A stretch of 54,459 nucleotides of DNA from a virus, in the IMG/VR virus record IMGVR_UViG_3300008452_006594, positions 1 to 54,459 of that record; one strand, given 5' to 3'. Below, one piece after another: positions 17,053 through 26,220 of this stretch. Positions within the stretch are counted from its first letter, which is position 1. Every line of letters starts with the position of its first letter. The notes under the pieces were generated by a model that was not told the DNA's origin, ran no database searches, and saw only the letters and a list, made by a program, of their open reading frames with translations. A program made the translations under genes and the position numbers.

Positions 17053-17936
17053 AAACACTATTTGTAACTTGTTTATATTCTAAACTTTTTGGATCTGAAT
17101 TTGGTGGTAGAGATAGTAGAGACGGACATTATAAAAATTCATTAAAAAGTCTTTTAAAAATGTCTGATGCCAAATTTATTTGTTACACATCAGAAAATCA
17201 GTTAGAGGATTTAAAAACTTTCTTTTATAAACAAAACAAATTTAATGAGGATCAAATTCAATTTAAAATATTTAATTTAAAAAATTGTGAATACCATCAA
17301 CAAATTTCTGAATTAAGAAAAACACAAAGTAATTTACTACAAGACAGATGTTACGAAATACAATACTCTAAATTCTTTTGGTGTTTAGAAAATTGTAACA
17401 ATTCAGATTTTGATTATGTTTATTGGATTGATGCCGGATTGTCTCATAGTGGATTAATACCACCAAAATATTTAGACCAAACAAAGGGGTATTGGGAAAA
17501 ATATTTTGAGTCTGAATTATTTAACAACACATTTTTAAATAATTTGATTAAACATACTGAAGAAAAGATTGTGGTATGTGCAAAAGAAAACCAAAGAAAT
17601 TATTGGTCAAAAACCTTACCAAAAAAATATTATAACAATTATAGTTTTGATAGACATATCATCGGAGGTTTGTTCGGAGGTAAAAGAGAGAAATTAAAAT
17701 ACTTCTGTGATTTATTTAATAAAGAAATCAAAAAGGTTTTAAATAATGAAGTTGATCTTTATTTAGAAGAAAATATAATGAGTTTAATATTTTCTAATAA
17801 TAAAGAGTTATTCAACCCACTTCTATTTGATATTTGGTGGCACGAAGAAGATTACATACCTGGCGTTGATTTGAAAGAATTGACGTTAAAAGAAAAAAGT
17901 TTTTATAAAATTATAGAAAATCTAAATAATATATAA
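17049..17936 (+). CDS. HtrL/YibB-type putative glycosyltransferase
   Basis: 295 residues. The core YVYWIDAGLSHSGLIPPKYL and the later RHIIGGLFGGKREKLKYF with LEENIMSLIF fit the HtrL/YibB (WlaTC) family found in LPS and capsule loci, where members are thought to be glycosyltransferases. The D in YWIDAG is the likely metal or donor ligand. Starts inside the end of the GT60-like gene and ends one base before the next gene, so three transferases form a tight operon. Substrate unknown. Confidence 0.7.
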   Translation: MKTLFVTCLYSKLFGSEFGGRDSRDGHYKNSLKSLLKMSDAKFICYTSENQLEDLKTFFYKQNKFNEDQIQFKIFNLKNCEYHQQISELRKTQSNLLQDRCYEIQYSKFFWCLENCNNSDFDYVYWIDAGLSHSGLIPPKYLDQTKGYWEKYFESELFNNTFLNNLIKHTEEKIVVCAKENQRNYWSKTLPKKYYNNYSFDRHIIGGLFGGKREKLKYFCDLFNKEIKKVLNNEVDLYLEENIMSLIFSNNKELFNPLLFDIWWHEEDYIPGVDLKELTLKEKSFYKIIENLNNI

Positions 17937-17937
17937 G

Positions 17938-19605
17938 ATGATAACATTAGTTACAGGATTGTGGGATATTGGTAGAGGAGATCTATCAGAAGGATGGTCA
18001 AGGTCTTTTGATCATTATTTAAGTAAATTCGAACAACTATTACAGGTAGATTGTAATATGATAATTTTTGGTGATAGTGAATTAGAAAAATTTGTTAATG
18101 AAAGAAGAAGTGTAACTAACACACAATTTGTATTGAGAGATTTAAGTTGGTTTAGAAATAATGAATTCTTCAATCAAATTCAGTCAATAAGAACAAATCC
18201 GAAATGGTGTAATCTTGCTGGTTGGTTAAAGGACTCAACACAAGCGAGATTAGAAATGTACAACCCATTAGTCATGTCAAAAATGTTTTTATTACATGAT
18301 GCGGTCTTATTAGATAAATTTAGTTCTGAAAAACTATATTGGATTGATGCTGGTTTAGCAAATACTGTCCACATGGGTTATCTAACTCATGATAAAGTAT
18401 TACCAAGAATTGATAATCTTTTTAGTAATTTTACATTCATTTGTTTCCCGTATGTTGCCGATAAAGAAATACATGGTTTTGATATTAATAAAATGGATAT
18501 CATTACAGGAACAAGAGTTGATAAAGTATGTCGAGGAGGATTCTTTGGCGGTCCTGTAAATTTAATTAGACAAATGAACACCCTCTATTATAATCTGATG
18601 AAATCAACATTAGAAAGAGGATTAATGGGGACGGAAGAAAGTCTATTTTCAATTTTATTATATAACAACCCAACAATAATAGATTATGTAGAAATTGAGT
18701 CCAACGGTTTGATTTATAAATTTTTTGAAGATGTAAAAAACAATAATTTAGTCATCAAATCATTAAAAAAAGAAAGAGTTATAAAAAATAAAAACAATGG
18801 TCAAGTTGGTTTATACGTCATAACATTTAATAGTCCAAAACAATTCGAGACTCTTATTAATTCTATGTTATTATATGACTCTGAATTTTTAGAAAAAACT
18901 AATAAATTTTTATTAAACAACTCAACTGATCTATCAACAACGCCTGAATATATTAAGTTGTGTGAGCAATATGGATTTGAACATATCAAAAAAGATAATA
19001 TAGGGATTACAGGTGGTAGAGTGTTTGTTGCTGAACATTTTGAAAATTCAGACATGGAGTACTATTTGTTTTTTGAAGACGATATGTTTTTCAACATGGG
19101 TGCGGACGATTTATGTAAAAACGGATTTAACAGGAATGTAAGACACTTATATAGAAAAGTTTTACAAATTATGAGAAAAGAAAATTTTGATTTTTTAAAA
19201 TTAAATTATACTGAATTTTATGGTAGTCATGAAAGACAATGGTCTTGGTATAATGTGGATCAAGAATTTAGATCAAAACATTGGCCAAATAATCAAAAAC
19301 TACCGACACACGGTCAAGATCCTAATTCTCCTTTTTTAGAATTTAAAAATATAAAATCTGTTGATGGCTTACCATACGCAACAGGTGAGATTTATTTATC
19401 TAATTGGCCAATTATTTTATCAAGAGAGGGAAATTACAAATGTTATATTGAAACTAAGTTTGATCATCCTTACGAACAAACTTTAATGTCTCACTGTTTC
19501 AAAGAAACAATTAAAGGTAGAATACATGCAGGTTTGTTACTTTTAACCCCAACTGAACACAACAGGTTTGACTTCTATGATGGTAAATTGAGAAAAGAAT
19601 TCTAA
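17938..19605 (+). CDS. Fusion of HtrL/YibB-type domain with a GT2-like glycosyltransferase domain
   Basis: 555 residues. Residues 1-270 repeat the HtrL/YibB fold of the preceding gene (VTGLWDIGRGDL at 5-16, LYWIDAGLANT, CRGGFFGGPVNLIRQMN, GTEESLFSILLY). From about 280 a second domain begins (GLYVITFNSPKQFETLINSM) with a GT-A pattern: NIGITGGRVFVAEHF and YYLFFEDDMFF, where EDD is the likely metal-binding acidic motif. Linking two transferases in one chain suggests consecutive steps on one glycan. Same operon as 15808 and 17049. Confidence 0.65.
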   Translation: MITLVTGLWDIGRGDLSEGWSRSFDHYLSKFEQLLQVDCNMIIFGDSELEKFVNERRSVTNTQFVLRDLSWFRNNEFFNQIQSIRTNPKWCNLAGWLKDSTQARLEMYNPLVMSKMFLLHDAVLLDKFSSEKLYWIDAGLANTVHMGYLTHDKVLPRIDNLFSNFTFICFPYVADKEIHGFDINKMDIITGTRVDKVCRGGFFGGPVNLIRQMNTLYYNLMKSTLERGLMGTEESLFSILLYNNPTIIDYVEIESNGLIYKFFEDVKNNNLVIKSLKKERVIKNKNNGQVGLYVITFNSPKQFETLINSMLLYDSEFLEKTNKFLLNNSTDLSTTPEYIKLCEQYGFEHIKKDNIGITGGRVFVAEHFENSDMEYYLFFEDDMFFNMGADDLCKNGFNRNVRHLYRKVLQIMRKENFDFLKLNYTEFYGSHERQWSWYNVDQEFRSKHWPNNQKLPTHGQDPNSPFLEFKNIKSVDGLPYATGEIYLSNWPIILSREGNYKCYIETKFDHPYEQTLMSHCFKETIKGRIHAGLLLLTPTEHNRFDFYDGKLRKEF

Positions 19606-19611
19606 TCGAAG

Positions 19612-19619
19612 TATTTATA
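19612..19619 (+). promoter_or_regulatory. TATTTATA element before 19633
   Basis: Exact motif, 13 nt before the ATG, just after the stop of the glycosyltransferase operon. Confidence 0.5.
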
Positions 19620-19632
19620 GATAAAAGATTAG

Positions 19633-20328
19633 ATGGAGTTTTTTATCAGAAAAAATGCAACACTCCCTGTGTTGAAGATTAATGCTATTAAAGACGGAAG
19701 AAGTGACTACAATAGATCTATGAGATTTATTGAGGATACCGACATCTTTTTTTCTATGGTGGACACAGAAACAAACATCCCAAGAATTACTTCTCGACCT
19801 GCGGGTTTGATGAAAAAAGACCCATTAGATATTAGTACTGATGCCGAGTATTATGTTTATTATCAATTTACACCATTTGACACAAAAAAAGTTGCAAGAT
19901 ATAAAGGTCAGTTTTTATTCAGAAATGAAACTGGAATATTAACATTACCATTAAGTGAAGAAATATATATAAACGTAATAGAAAGTTTTATAATTGATGA
20001 CTTCGAGTTTCAAAGTTGTTACGTAGTTGATTATCCTTGTTGTTTCGGACCTGTACCACCAAAACCACCTGGACCTATTCCACCAGGACCATCAACAACT
20101 ACTACAACGACTATAATACCAACTACCACAACTACTACGATATTTGTATCACCGACCCCTACGGTTACGCCGACTAATACGGTTACACCAACCCCTACGG
20201 TAACACCAACTAACACCCCTACACCAACACCAACATCATCTCAACCGGTTGAGGAACTTATAGATCCAATTATTACTGAAAATAATGAGTATATTAATAT
20301 TGGTAATAACGAATACCTAAAATATTAA
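19633..20328 (+). CDS. Virion protein with N-terminal beta domain and Thr/Pro-rich tail (paralogue of 22412)
   Basis: 231 residues. Residues 1-135 form a beta-rich domain (FIRKNATLPVLKINAIKDG at 4-22; AEYYVYYQFTPFDTKKVARY; FLFRNETGILTLPL; YINVIESFIIDDF) that recurs almost unit for unit at 22412. Residues 140-210 are low complexity: poly-Pro/Gly, runs of Thr, then (P-T-x)n, resembling mucin-like O-glycosylated linkers. A short C-terminal tail follows. Such an anchor plus flexible mucin-like stalk suits a head or fibre decoration protein. Not matched to a named family. Confidence 0.65.
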   Translation: MEFFIRKNATLPVLKINAIKDGRSDYNRSMRFIEDTDIFFSMVDTETNIPRITSRPAGLMKKDPLDISTDAEYYVYYQFTPFDTKKVARYKGQFLFRNETGILTLPLSEEIYINVIESFIIDDFEFQSCYVVDYPCCFGPVPPKPPGPIPPGPSTTTTTTIIPTTTTTTIFVSPTPTVTPTNTVTPTPTVTPTNTPTPTPTSSQPVEELIDPIITENNEYINIGNNEYLKY

Positions 20329-20331
20329 AAC

Positions 20332-20339
20332 TATTTATA
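20332..20339 (+). promoter_or_regulatory. TATTTATA element before 20352
   Basis: Exact motif, 12 nt before the ATG. Confidence 0.5.
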
Positions 20340-20351
20340 AAATAAAAAACT

Positions 20352-22391
20352 ATGGCACTAACAGGAAAAACAATCGGAGAATTAGAATACCTACAATTCC
20401 CAACTAATGATACATTACTCCCCGTACAATATATTGGGGATACTTTTCATATTTCATTTTCTTCGATAACTTATAACGAAGGGACATACGCACAATTTGT
20501 TTCAGAATCAATCGCTGGCATATTAACACCAGGAAGGTTTTACCTAATGACGGATTTCCAAACTTGTTATGACCAACCAAATTACACTAATGAGGGTGTT
20601 GCAATAACAACAGGAAATTATAAGACAGGTAGTACCGAACCAATCTTGTTATTGGCAATATCAACAACAGAGTTTTCACCAACGGTATATTCTACAATAT
20701 ATATAAATGATAAAATAACATATGATTTCACTTGGGATACTACTGAAGTAACAATTTCACCGGCAAAAGGTAGAATAACCGAAAGAATTGATAGGTTTAA
20801 TAACAGAGCTGACTACGATTTCAGAGCCGTTCAGTTTATTAGATATCAGGCATTTTTATCTGAAAACTATTATAACGGCACTGTGTCAATAGATGGTTCA
20901 GGTAATGTTGTTGGTGTCGGTACAACATTTGATACTGATTTTAGTGTTGGGCAAATTTTGGGTATACATAGCCCTAACTATGGAAACCTTATTGGTGGTT
21001 TTGCGTATTATGAAATTTTAACCATCACGGATGCAACAAATATGACAGTAACAGGAACAACTTTCTATACTGAAAGTAACAAATTTTATTCACGAGGTAC
21101 TGGAGGAGGTATAAGGTCTCCATTCAAATGTAACGTACCTACACCGTCATACACAGGGTCCTCAGAATATTATACCTTTAATGAAAATGATAACGTAAAC
21201 ACATATTTGGGGGATAATCAAAATTATGATACATTTATTCTATCCAACAACGTGTTTTTGAATGGTAGTTATCAAGATATGGTATTTGGTGGTAATGTTG
21301 TTGGTAACACGTTTGACAATTTTATGACTAGTAGTACCTGTGGGCCATTTTTCCAATTTAACATCATAACAAATAATTTTGATAGAAATACTATTGGTCC
21401 TGATTTTACATTCAATTTTATAGAGTGTGATATGCAAGGTAATACTGTCGTTGGTAATTTTGACTATAACATGCTTGGGGATAATGACGGATTTGATTTT
21501 GATTTTAATCAAGTAGGTTGGGGTTTCCGAAATAACTTTTTAACAATGTATGATGATGATTTTATTTACAATACGATTGGTCCTAATTTCAATTCAAACT
21601 TGATTCATTATGGTTTTTCAAATAATCTAATTGGTAATAATTTTAATAATAATATTCTTAGGAATAATTTTGACGAAAATGAAATTGGGGTGGCGTTCTA
21701 TAGTAATACTGTTAGAGCACCTTTCTTCAATAATAAAATAGGTAGCACATTTTATAACAACATTTTCTACAGTAATGTTAATGGTAATGTTTTCGGTAAT
21801 AACTCATTTGGAAATACTTTTGGTGACCTAAATAATGTAGGCGTTTATAATTTCCAAAATAACCAAATTGGTAGTGATATGACGAATAATTATTTTTCGG
21901 GAGCAACTTTCAGTAATATTATAGGTGATGCCTGTCAAAGTAACAACATTGACACAAACTTTTCCTATAACCAAATTGGTAGTAATTTCCAATCAAACAC
22001 AATTGCAAATGATTTTGGTTTTGGTGGAGGAATAACAAGAGGTAATGTTATTGGAAATCAATTTTCAAATAATGTAGTTGGTGAATATTGTTATGATAAC
22101 ACTTTTGGTGATAATTGTACAAGTAATGTTTTAAACGATAATTTTGTGAATAATAAAATTTCACACGGAGCTACCCTAATAACAGGAGATTTTGACAATT
22201 CAGGAAGCTTTCAAAATAATGTCCTAACATTTGGTTATTACTCCGCAAACTTAACACTTTCTGGTGGTACTGGTGGTAATCCATACCTTTATACTGATGT
22301 TAGTTGTAATATTGTTAGAGATGTGAATGCAACAATTTATGTGACTTTCTTAAGTGGTGGTACTGCTTCGTCACAAACGGTAATAATTTAA
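20352..22391 (+). CDS. Beta-solenoid tail fibre/tailspike-like protein
   Basis: 679 residues. The N-terminus LTGKTIGELEYLQFPTNDTL, then LPVQYIGDTFHISFSS (3-38), looks like a fibre attachment domain. Residues 40-290 are a mixed beta region. From about 300 to 610 a nonapeptide repeat of the form F-x-x-N-x-I-G-x-x dominates, consistent with a beta-helix with stacked Asn and Phe ladders. The C-terminal 60 residues (NLTLSGGTGGNPYLYTDVSC) form a cap. No catalytic residues for a lyase or hydrolase are apparent, so I call it a fibre, not an enzyme. It lies between two paralogous Thr/Pro-tail proteins. Confidence 0.7.
   Translation: MALTGKTIGELEYLQFPTNDTLLPVQYIGDTFHISFSSITYNEGTYAQFVSESIAGILTPGRFYLMTDFQTCYDQPNYTNEGVAITTGNYKTGSTEPILLLAISTTEFSPTVYSTIYINDKITYDFTWDTTEVTISPAKGRITERIDRFNNRADYDFRAVQFIRYQAFLSENYYNGTVSIDGSGNVVGVGTTFDTDFSVGQILGIHSPNYGNLIGGFAYYEILTITDATNMTVTGTTFYTESNKFYSRGTGGGIRSPFKCNVPTPSYTGSSEYYTFNENDNVNTYLGDNQNYDTFILSNNVFLNGSYQDMVFGGNVVGNTFDNFMTSSTCGPFFQFNIITNNFDRNTIGPDFTFNFIECDMQGNTVVGNFDYNMLGDNDGFDFDFNQVGWGFRNNFLTMYDDDFIYNTIGPNFNSNLIHYGFSNNLIGNNFNNNILRNNFDENEIGVAFYSNTVRAPFFNNKIGSTFYNNIFYSNVNGNVFGNNSFGNTFGDLNNVGVYNFQNNQIGSDMTNNYFSGATFSNIIGDACQSNNIDTNFSYNQIGSNFQSNTIANDFGFGGGITRGNVIGNQFSNNVVGEYCYDNTFGDNCTSNVLNDNFVNNKISHGATLITGDFDNSGSFQNNVLTFGYYSANLTLSGGTGGNPYLYTDVSCNIVRDVNATIYVTFLSGGTASSQTVII
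21240..22190 (+). repeat. 27-bp-period (nonapeptide) beta-helix repeats
   Basis: Units FxxNxIGxx repeat in register, for example the five consecutive units from about 21641 to 21775. DNA sequence varies between units while F, N and I/V positions are kept. Confidence 0.75.
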
Positions 22392-22395
22392 TGGA

Positions 22396-22403
22396 TATTT
22401 AAT
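22396..22403 (+). promoter_or_regulatory. Variant TATTTAAT element before 22412
   Basis: One-base variant of the TATTTAT motif, 8 nt before the ATG; weaker than the other copies. Confidence 0.25.
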
Positions 22404-22411
22404 AATAACAA

Positions 22412-23263
22412 ATGGAATTCACAATAGGACAAAATTCAACCTTACCATTACTTAAACTACAAGTAGTGAATGATGGTACCCAAAATTTTGACTCAATGAT
22501 GAAGTTTATTGAGACCTCATCTGTGTTTTTTTCAATGATTAGAACAGAAAATGGAATTCCAAAAATATTAACAAAAAGCGCGGGGTTTGTTGAAAAGTTA
22601 GAGATGGACCCAAATGCTTCACCTGAGTATTATGTTTACTACAGATTTACAACTCAGGACACTTCAAAAGTTGGGAGATATGAAGGTCAGTTTTTATTCA
22701 TAAACGAGGAAGGTACTTTAGTTTTACCAATAAGAGAAAGTTTATATATTAATATTATTGAAAGTTTTATTGCCAATGATTTAACTTATGATCCTTGTTA
22801 TGTTTTAGAATATAAATGTTGTACAACACCATTTCCATCACCGACTCCTACACCAACAAAAGAACCTGTTATTAGTCCTACACCAACAACTACAGTCACA
22901 CCTACACCAACATTAACACCAACACCAACCACAACATCAAATAAACCTGTTTGTCCTCACCCAATAAGAAGAACTTTAGTTTATGGTACAGATCAACATG
23001 GTCCATTTGGTGACAGTCAAGGTAAGGCTTGTGAGGCATATTTTTGTTTTACTTTGGGGTCATGTTCTACTTCAGATTACTTGACCAGATATTTCAACAT
23101 TGGGGGACCTAATGTTGGTTCATTAGTTTTTGATACAGAAATTTCGTGTTATAAAACAAATGATACAGGATATTTTATTTCATGGTATGCCGGTGGGTAT
23201 ACTGTATATTATATTGACAATGGTGTCATCACTGACGTTGTTGATTGTGAATGTGATGTTTAA
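22412..23263 (+). CDS. Virion protein with Thr/Pro linker and Cys-rich distal domain (paralogue of 19633)
   Basis: 283 residues. Residues 1-138 are paralogous to the protein at 19633 (MEF.I..N.TLP.LK; EYYVYYRFTTQDTSKVGRYE; LYINIIESFIANDLTYDPCY). A (P-T-P-T) linker spans about 145-185. Unlike its paralogue it then has a distal domain of about 95 residues with many cysteines (CPHPIRRTLVYGTDQHGPFG, CEAYFCFTLGSCSTSDYL, VDCECDV). The same anchor with different tips suggests swappable display modules. Specific family not recognised. Confidence 0.65.
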   Translation: MEFTIGQNSTLPLLKLQVVNDGTQNFDSMMKFIETSSVFFSMIRTENGIPKILTKSAGFVEKLEMDPNASPEYYVYYRFTTQDTSKVGRYEGQFLFINEEGTLVLPIRESLYINIIESFIANDLTYDPCYVLEYKCCTTPFPSPTPTPTKEPVISPTPTTTVTPTPTLTPTPTTTSNKPVCPHPIRRTLVYGTDQHGPFGDSQGKACEAYFCFTLGSCSTSDYLTRYFNIGGPNVGSLVFDTEISCYKTNDTGYFISWYAGGYTVYYIDNGVITDVVDCECDV

Positions 23264-23294
23264 TACTTATTGACGATAATAAATTAATCATTTA

Positions 23295-23302
23295 TATTTA
23301 TT
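23295..23302 (+). promoter_or_regulatory. TATTTATT element upstream of DNA polymerase
   Basis: Motif lies 56 nt before the polymerase ATG, the longest leader in the window. Confidence 0.35.
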
Positions 23303-23314
23303 TACGAAGGTAAA

Positions 23315-23332
23315 TGCCGACCTAATTCGGTA
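23315..23332 (+). promoter_or_regulatory. Hairpin in the polymerase leader (possible translational operator)
   Basis: CCGA (23317-23320) pairs with TCGG (23327-23330) around a CCTAAT loop, extended by G-T and T-A pairs. A three-codon open frame (ATG CCG ACC TAA) starts in it. T4 gp43 represses its own translation by binding a leader hairpin, so a similar role is possible, though the T4 operator covers the start region and this one lies 26 nt upstream. Confidence 0.3.
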
Positions 23333-23358
23333 GCTAATACACCAAAAGTAAAAAATAT

Positions 23359-26220
23359 ATGATATCACAAGAAGAAATTGAAAACTTCCTTGTGGGTAAT
23401 GACCCCGAGGAATATATCGTATCGGTAGAGTACGATTACGTATCTGACAAAATCTACAAAATCAAAGAAGTTCCTGGTAAAGGTAAACAGATCCAACGAG
23501 ACACATTGATCTCATTTGCTTGGGTTGGTGATCTACGTGGTCAAAACTTTTACTCATCATCAAAAGGTTTACAAAAAGAAGCCATGACCAAACATGGTAT
23601 TATGATTGAGAAACTTAAAACTGAAGGTAATGATCGCTTAGAACGAGGGCTCACTTTTATGGTTAAGTCTATGAAAGGTTATCGAAATCTTATACAATTT
23701 TTTAGAGAAGGTGGTGTTGATCCTTGGGGTGAAAAAACAAAAGACCTCATCATGATACTCCCTCCTGTTGAACAATATCTAATCTCAAAAGAGAAAAGAT
23801 TGTTTAAAGGATTTGAAGAATACAACGACATCACGAGGATGGTATTCGACTTGGAGACGACCTCACTTGAACCCAAGGATGGTCGTATCTTCATGATTGG
23901 AATCAAAACAAACAAAGGTTATAAAAAAGTTATCGAATGTGCAACACCTGATGATGAAAGAAGAGGACTTGTTGAGTTCTTCAACATCATTGATGATATC
24001 AAACCTTCAATCCTTTCAGGTTACAATTCATTTAACTTTGACTGGTATTGGATCTATGAAAGATGTAAGGCACTAAACCTTGACATAAAAAAAGTTGCAA
24101 AATCACTAAATCCTGATAAATCAATTTCAATGAAGGAATCAATGTTGAAATTGGCGAATGAAGTTGAGAAGTTTAATCAAACTCAAATGTGGGGTTATAA
24201 TATTATTGATATTCTACATTCAGTTCGTAGGGCTCAGGCGATTAACTCGAACATCAAAGAGGCAGGTTTGAAGTACATTACCAAGTATATCGAAGCTGAA
24301 GCTCCTGATCGTGTATATGTTGACCATGATAAGATTGGATCTATGTATCGAGACAAAGAAGAATATTGGTTAAACATTGAAAATGGTAAGTATAAGAAAG
24401 TAGGTAACGATCCAAAAGTTGATGATGTATGTGGAAGACATTCTAAAGTATATATCAAAACAACGGGGGACGACATCATTGAGCGTTATCTCGACGATGA
24501 CTTGGAAGAAACTCTTTTGGTCGATGAAGAATTTAATCAAGGTTCATTCTTGTTGGCATCATTACTTCCAACAACGTATGAAAGAGTTTCAACAATGGGT
24601 ACTGCTACATTATGGAAAATGTTGATGTTGGCTTGGTCTTACAAACATAACTTGGCAATTCCTGCTAAGAATGACAAAGGGAACTTCGTAGGTGGACTTT
24701 CTCGATTGATCCGAACAGGATACTCAAAGAATGTGTTAAAACTTGACTACTCGTCTCTATATCCATCTATTCAGTTGGTACACGATGTATTTCCCGAGTG
24801 TGATGTTACAGGTGCAATGAAAGGGTTATTATCTTATTTCCGTAACACTCGTATCAAATACAAACAACTCGCTGAGGAATATGCAAGTATTGATAAGAAA
24901 AAATCTACATCTTACGACCGTAAACAATTACCGATTAAGATCTTTATTAATTCGATGTTCGGTGCGTTATCTGCCCCTCAAGTATTCCATTGGGGTGATA
25001 TGGACAAGGGTGAGATGATTACTTGTACAGGTCGTCAGTATCTTAGAATGATGATTAACTTTTTTATGGATCGTGGTTATACACCTTTAGTGATGGACAC
25101 GGACGGTATTAACTTCTCGGTTCCTGAAGGTGTGGAGACAAGAAAATATGTTGGTAAAGGTTTAAATTGGAAAGTAAAAGAGGGTAAAGAATACATCGGT
25201 GAAGAAGCTGATGTAATGGAGTTCAATGATCTTGCAATGAGAGGTGAAATGGCACTTGATACTGATGGACAATGGCCAGCTTGTATTAACTTAGCTCGTA
25301 AGAACTATGCTCTGATTACTGCAAAAGGTAAGATTAAACTTACGGGTAACTCAATCAAATCTAAAAAAATGCCGATATATATTGAAAAGTTTTTGGATAA
25401 AGGGATTAAGTTATTACTTGATGGTAAAGGACAAGAGTTTGTTGAGTGGTATTACGAATATGTACAAAAGATATTTGATCAGAAAATTCCATTGATGGAT
25501 ATTGCAAATAAAGCAAAGATCAAACAAACAATTGAGGATTATATAGTTCGTAGTAAACAAACAACTAAATCAGGAGCATTAATGTCTCGTCAAGCACACA
25601 TGGAGTTGGCAATCAAAGACAAACTAAATGCTAATCTTGGTGAAGTTATCTTCTATGTAAACAACGGTACAAAGGCATCTCACGGTGATGTTCAGAAAGT
25701 TAATAAACCAAAGAAAGGTTGGTCACAAGAACATATTGACAATTACATGAGAGATTGGGGAACTACAATACCTGAGGATGTCGATTCAATAATTCAATTA
25801 AATTGTTATAGAATTGACCCGTTAGATCTTGAAAGTAACCCCACTATGACAGGAGAATATAATATTCAAAGAGCAATTGCAACATTTAACAAACGTGTTG
25901 AACCTCTGTTAGTAGTTTTCAAACAAGAAGTTCGTAATGGGTTGTTGGTTAAAAACCCTGAAGAGAGACCATTCTTTACTAAAGTCCAATGTGAATTAAT
26001 CAATGGACAACCTTTTGAAGAGGGAGACCAAGACAAATTAGAAGATGTAATGGAAATCTCTGATGAGGAAATGTCTTTTTGGAATCGTGTTGGTGAAACG
26101 CCTTATCACATGTATAAAGATGCGGATCAAACTATGTGGAGATATGTACCTGAAAAAGAGTTAGTCCATTTTAATTCCGTCGGAGGAAAGGATGTACCAA
26201 ACACCGTTGACATTTTGTAA
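23359..26220 (+). CDS. 43: Family B DNA polymerase (T4 gp43-like)
   Basis: 953 residues, near the 898 of T4 gp43. The 3'-5' exonuclease has FDLETTSLEP (163-172, D164/E166) and GYNSFNFDWYW (221-231). Polymerase motif A is LDYSSLYPSIQ (about 462-472), motif B KIFINSMFGALS (about 528-539) and motif C MDTDGINFSV (about 578-587), in which the usual DTDS is DTDG. GKIKLTGNSIKSKKMP is the downstream KxY-like region. It replicates the phage genome with proofreading. The gene uses noticeably more CGT/CGA arginine codons than the glycosylation genes, which prefer AGA. Its last 60 bp overlap the opposing gene at 26161. Confidence 0.95.
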   Translation: MISQEEIENFLVGNDPEEYIVSVEYDYVSDKIYKIKEVPGKGKQIQRDTLISFAWVGDLRGQNFYSSSKGLQKEAMTKHGIMIEKLKTEGNDRLERGLTFMVKSMKGYRNLIQFFREGGVDPWGEKTKDLIMILPPVEQYLISKEKRLFKGFEEYNDITRMVFDLETTSLEPKDGRIFMIGIKTNKGYKKVIECATPDDERRGLVEFFNIIDDIKPSILSGYNSFNFDWYWIYERCKALNLDIKKVAKSLNPDKSISMKESMLKLANEVEKFNQTQMWGYNIIDILHSVRRAQAINSNIKEAGLKYITKYIEAEAPDRVYVDHDKIGSMYRDKEEYWLNIENGKYKKVGNDPKVDDVCGRHSKVYIKTTGDDIIERYLDDDLEETLLVDEEFNQGSFLLASLLPTTYERVSTMGTATLWKMLMLAWSYKHNLAIPAKNDKGNFVGGLSRLIRTGYSKNVLKLDYSSLYPSIQLVHDVFPECDVTGAMKGLLSYFRNTRIKYKQLAEEYASIDKKKSTSYDRKQLPIKIFINSMFGALSAPQVFHWGDMDKGEMITCTGRQYLRMMINFFMDRGYTPLVMDTDGINFSVPEGVETRKYVGKGLNWKVKEGKEYIGEEADVMEFNDLAMRGEMALDTDGQWPACINLARKNYALITAKGKIKLTGNSIKSKKMPIYIEKFLDKGIKLLLDGKGQEFVEWYYEYVQKIFDQKIPLMDIANKAKIKQTIEDYIVRSKQTTKSGALMSRQAHMELAIKDKLNANLGEVIFYVNNGTKASHGDVQKVNKPKKGWSQEHIDNYMRDWGTTIPEDVDSIIQLNCYRIDPLDLESNPTMTGEYNIQRAIATFNKRVEPLLVVFKQEVRNGLLVKNPEERPFFTKVQCELINGQPFEEGDQDKLEDVMEISDEEMSFWNRVGETPYHMYKDADQTMWRYVPEKELVHFNSVGGKDVPNTVDIL

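Noticed and set aside
20091-20240. Pro/Thr low-complexity stretch as a microsatellite
   Set aside because: It encodes an in-frame linker with varied codons; the same linker type recurs in other proteins.
20352-22391. Beta-solenoid fibre as polysaccharide lyase or endosialidase
   Set aside because: No catalytic motif or S74 chaperone domain is visible; only the Asn/Phe ladder repeat supports the fold.
23311-23345. tRNA-like sequence upstream of polymerase
   Set aside because: Only one short stem; no cloverleaf, T-loop motif or acceptor stem.
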